Assembly: GCF_000966285.1 (NCBI RefSeq)
Contig: NZ_KQ031391.1
Span: 6,200,430 to 6,264,429, forward strand
Length of the DNA stretch: 64,000 nt
Direction of reading: 5' to 3'
Origin: Pseudofrankia sp. DC12
GTDB taxonomy: Bacteria > Actinomycetota > Actinomycetes > Frankiales > Frankiaceae
The notes beneath the pieces are model-generated. The model did not search any database. It was given only the letters and a program-made list of their open reading frames with translations, and was not told the origin of the DNA. Each line of letters starts with the position of its first letter. Within the stretch, counting starts at the first letter, position 1. This document shows, piece by piece, positions 62,824-64,000 of this stretch. The translations under genes were made by a program, and so were the position numbers.

Positions 62824-63938
62824 TCAGCCGGCGAAGCCGAGTTCGCGCAGGGCCTTGCGGTAGGCGACGCCGAGGGCGTCGAACGCCCGGTGCACCTCCG
62901 TCGCGGCGAAGACCAGGGTGGGGCGCTGTGACTCGACGATCTTCTGGTCGGGAGCCCAGATCAGGTCCTCGACGGCCTGCAGGCCGACGCCGTCGACTGG
63001 GCTGTCGCCGTGCACGGCGGGGTCGAACGCGCTCATCCAGTAAAGCCGCAGCGCCGTCGCCGAGATCGGTGCGCTGGCTGAGAACAGCGCGCAGCCAGGA
63101 CCATTGGGGGCCGGCGGCCGTCCGGCCCCGGCCCGGCGACCGGGTTCACGCTCGGGTACCGGTAGTCCGCCTCGACCGTCCACTCGGTACGCCGCATCGC
63201 GTAGGGATCGACGCCGAGCGTGTCACCGTTGCCGAACGTGTCGATGTGCAGCACCGAGAAATGCCCGGTGTCGCAGAAGTTCTCGACCTGGCGGGCCGCC
63301 TGGCCGGCCCAGTCCTGGACCGTGCCGACGTAGCTGGGCCAGCCGAGGTCCTCGATCTGCGGGAACCGTGGCCGTGGCCTGGCCTGGAGGGTCTCGTCGA
63401 CGAGGCAGGCCCAGGCCAGCCCGGCCGCCTCCTCGACCCGGACCGGCCGCGCGGCGATGACGTCGGGGATGCTCTGGCCCGGCTGCTGGGGGATGTCGAC
63501 GCAGCGGCCCGTGCCGTCGAACGCCCACGCGTGGTAGGGGCACTGCAGCCGTCCGTCCGCGTCGACGGCCCCTCCTGACAGCGGCACGCCGCGGTGCGGG
63601 CAGCGGTCGACCAGCGCGGCCACCTCGCCGGACGGACGCCGCCACAGCACCAGGGGGACCTCGCACAGCTCGGCGTGCGCCGGCACCGCGGTGACATCGG
63701 CGGACCGCGCGACCGGATGCCAGTAACGGGCGGCCGCCGCGAGGAAGCCCGCGTCGAGCGCCGCCTCCGTGGCCGGGTCCGCCCGCTCCCGGACGTCCCC
63801 AAGCACGTTGACCACGGTGTTGACAAGCCCGCCGCGGCCTATGCGATCTTGGCCTGGGCTGGCGGGCGGCGCGGCGGGCTCAGCCTCCGCGAGGCCGTCG
63901 TTCGGCGTGGTCGGCAGGGCGGGATCGACGACGGTCAC
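62824..63938 (-). CDS. Rieske non-heme iron oxygenase, frameshifted in the C-terminal third
   Basis: An aromatic-ring or demethylation type oxygenase alpha subunit. GTG 63938. Rieske cluster in LVDRCPHRGVPLSGGAVDAD and GRLQCPYHAWAFDGTGRC (C-x-H...C-x-x-H). The mononuclear iron site is in VENFCDTGHFSVLHIDTFG (D/H-x4-H). At about 63090-63130 the frame reading GPDGRRPPMVLAAR diverges; the next frame continues as APNGPGCALFSASAPISATA, LRLYWMSAFDPAVHGDSPVD and VEDLIWAPDQKIVESQRPTL to 62824. A one-base indel in a CCCCC run is likely. No reductase or ferredoxin partner is in view. Confidence 0.88.
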
Positions 63939-64000
63939 ACCCTGGACCGTAGGTTTGCCGGATTGCGGCCGTATTGCGAGCCAGCGAACGCCGTCGAGCG

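Overview
The window is very GC-rich actinobacterial DNA. It carries a squalene-hopene cyclase, a high-affinity-type (group 1h, formerly group 5) [NiFe]-hydrogenase locus, PASTA-less Ser/Thr kinase signalling, WYL/TetR/MarR regulators and many GTG starts. The gene mix fits a Frankia-like actinomycete; this is an inference from gene content, not a species identification.

Layout. 1-7.6 kb: partial ADP-ribosylglycohydrolase, a stress-type membrane protein, an alpha/beta hydrolase, a truncated response-regulator receiver, squalene-hopene cyclase with a large linker insertion, and a TetR regulator. 8-18.5 kb: two putative lipoproteins (one a beta-propeller), an unknown protein, a broken MaoC-type dehydratase, MarR, UppP, a soluble Ser/Thr kinase, a WYL regulator, TetR and pirin. 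18.8-33.8 kb: hydrogenase locus. hypF lies on + and is frameshifted; a long minus-strand operon reads hypC-like, hhyS, hhyL (frameshifted before the second Ni ligand motif), NifU-like, DUF5947-like, DUF6084-like, a 527-aa protein, maturation protease, a 34-aa protein, hypC, hypD, hypE and hypA. No hypB is visible.

34-51 kb: a decayed lower-GC AAA ATPase, a CtpE-like P-type ATPase, sirtuin, GNAT, two small membrane proteins, an FAH-family hydrolase, a CHRD-like exported protein, a tiny secreted Gly/Lys/Asp/Trp repeat protein with strong terminators, and a three-gene 2-oxoacid dehydrogenase operon (E1 alpha, E1 beta, E2). The E1 alpha gene carries an in-frame insertion of about 80 codons built from repeated, partly palindromic DNA. 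A hypothetical protein and then RNase P RNA (rnpB) follow.

51.5-61.6 kb: a nested mobile region. A tyrosine integrase gene lying next to the 3' end of rnpB is split in two: its C-terminal half is at 51.6-51.7 kb and its N-terminal half at 55.6-56.7 kb. Between the halves sits a compact three-gene module (tyrosine recombinase with one in-frame amber codon, small XRE protein, seven-zinc-ribbon recombinase-like protein) whose genes overlap by GTGA. Beyond it are a 1.7-kb IS with imperfect 27-bp terminal inverted repeats, a Fic protein with a leaderless-looking promoter, and an IS4-type transposase joined to a McrC-like N-terminal fragment. 61.6-64 kb: a cation diffusion facilitator and a frameshifted Rieske oxygenase.

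Several breaks (hypF, hhyL, MaoC, Rieske) are single small indels in short homopolymers or GC repeats. Either real decay or residual sequencing error could explain them; they should be resequenced before function is judged.
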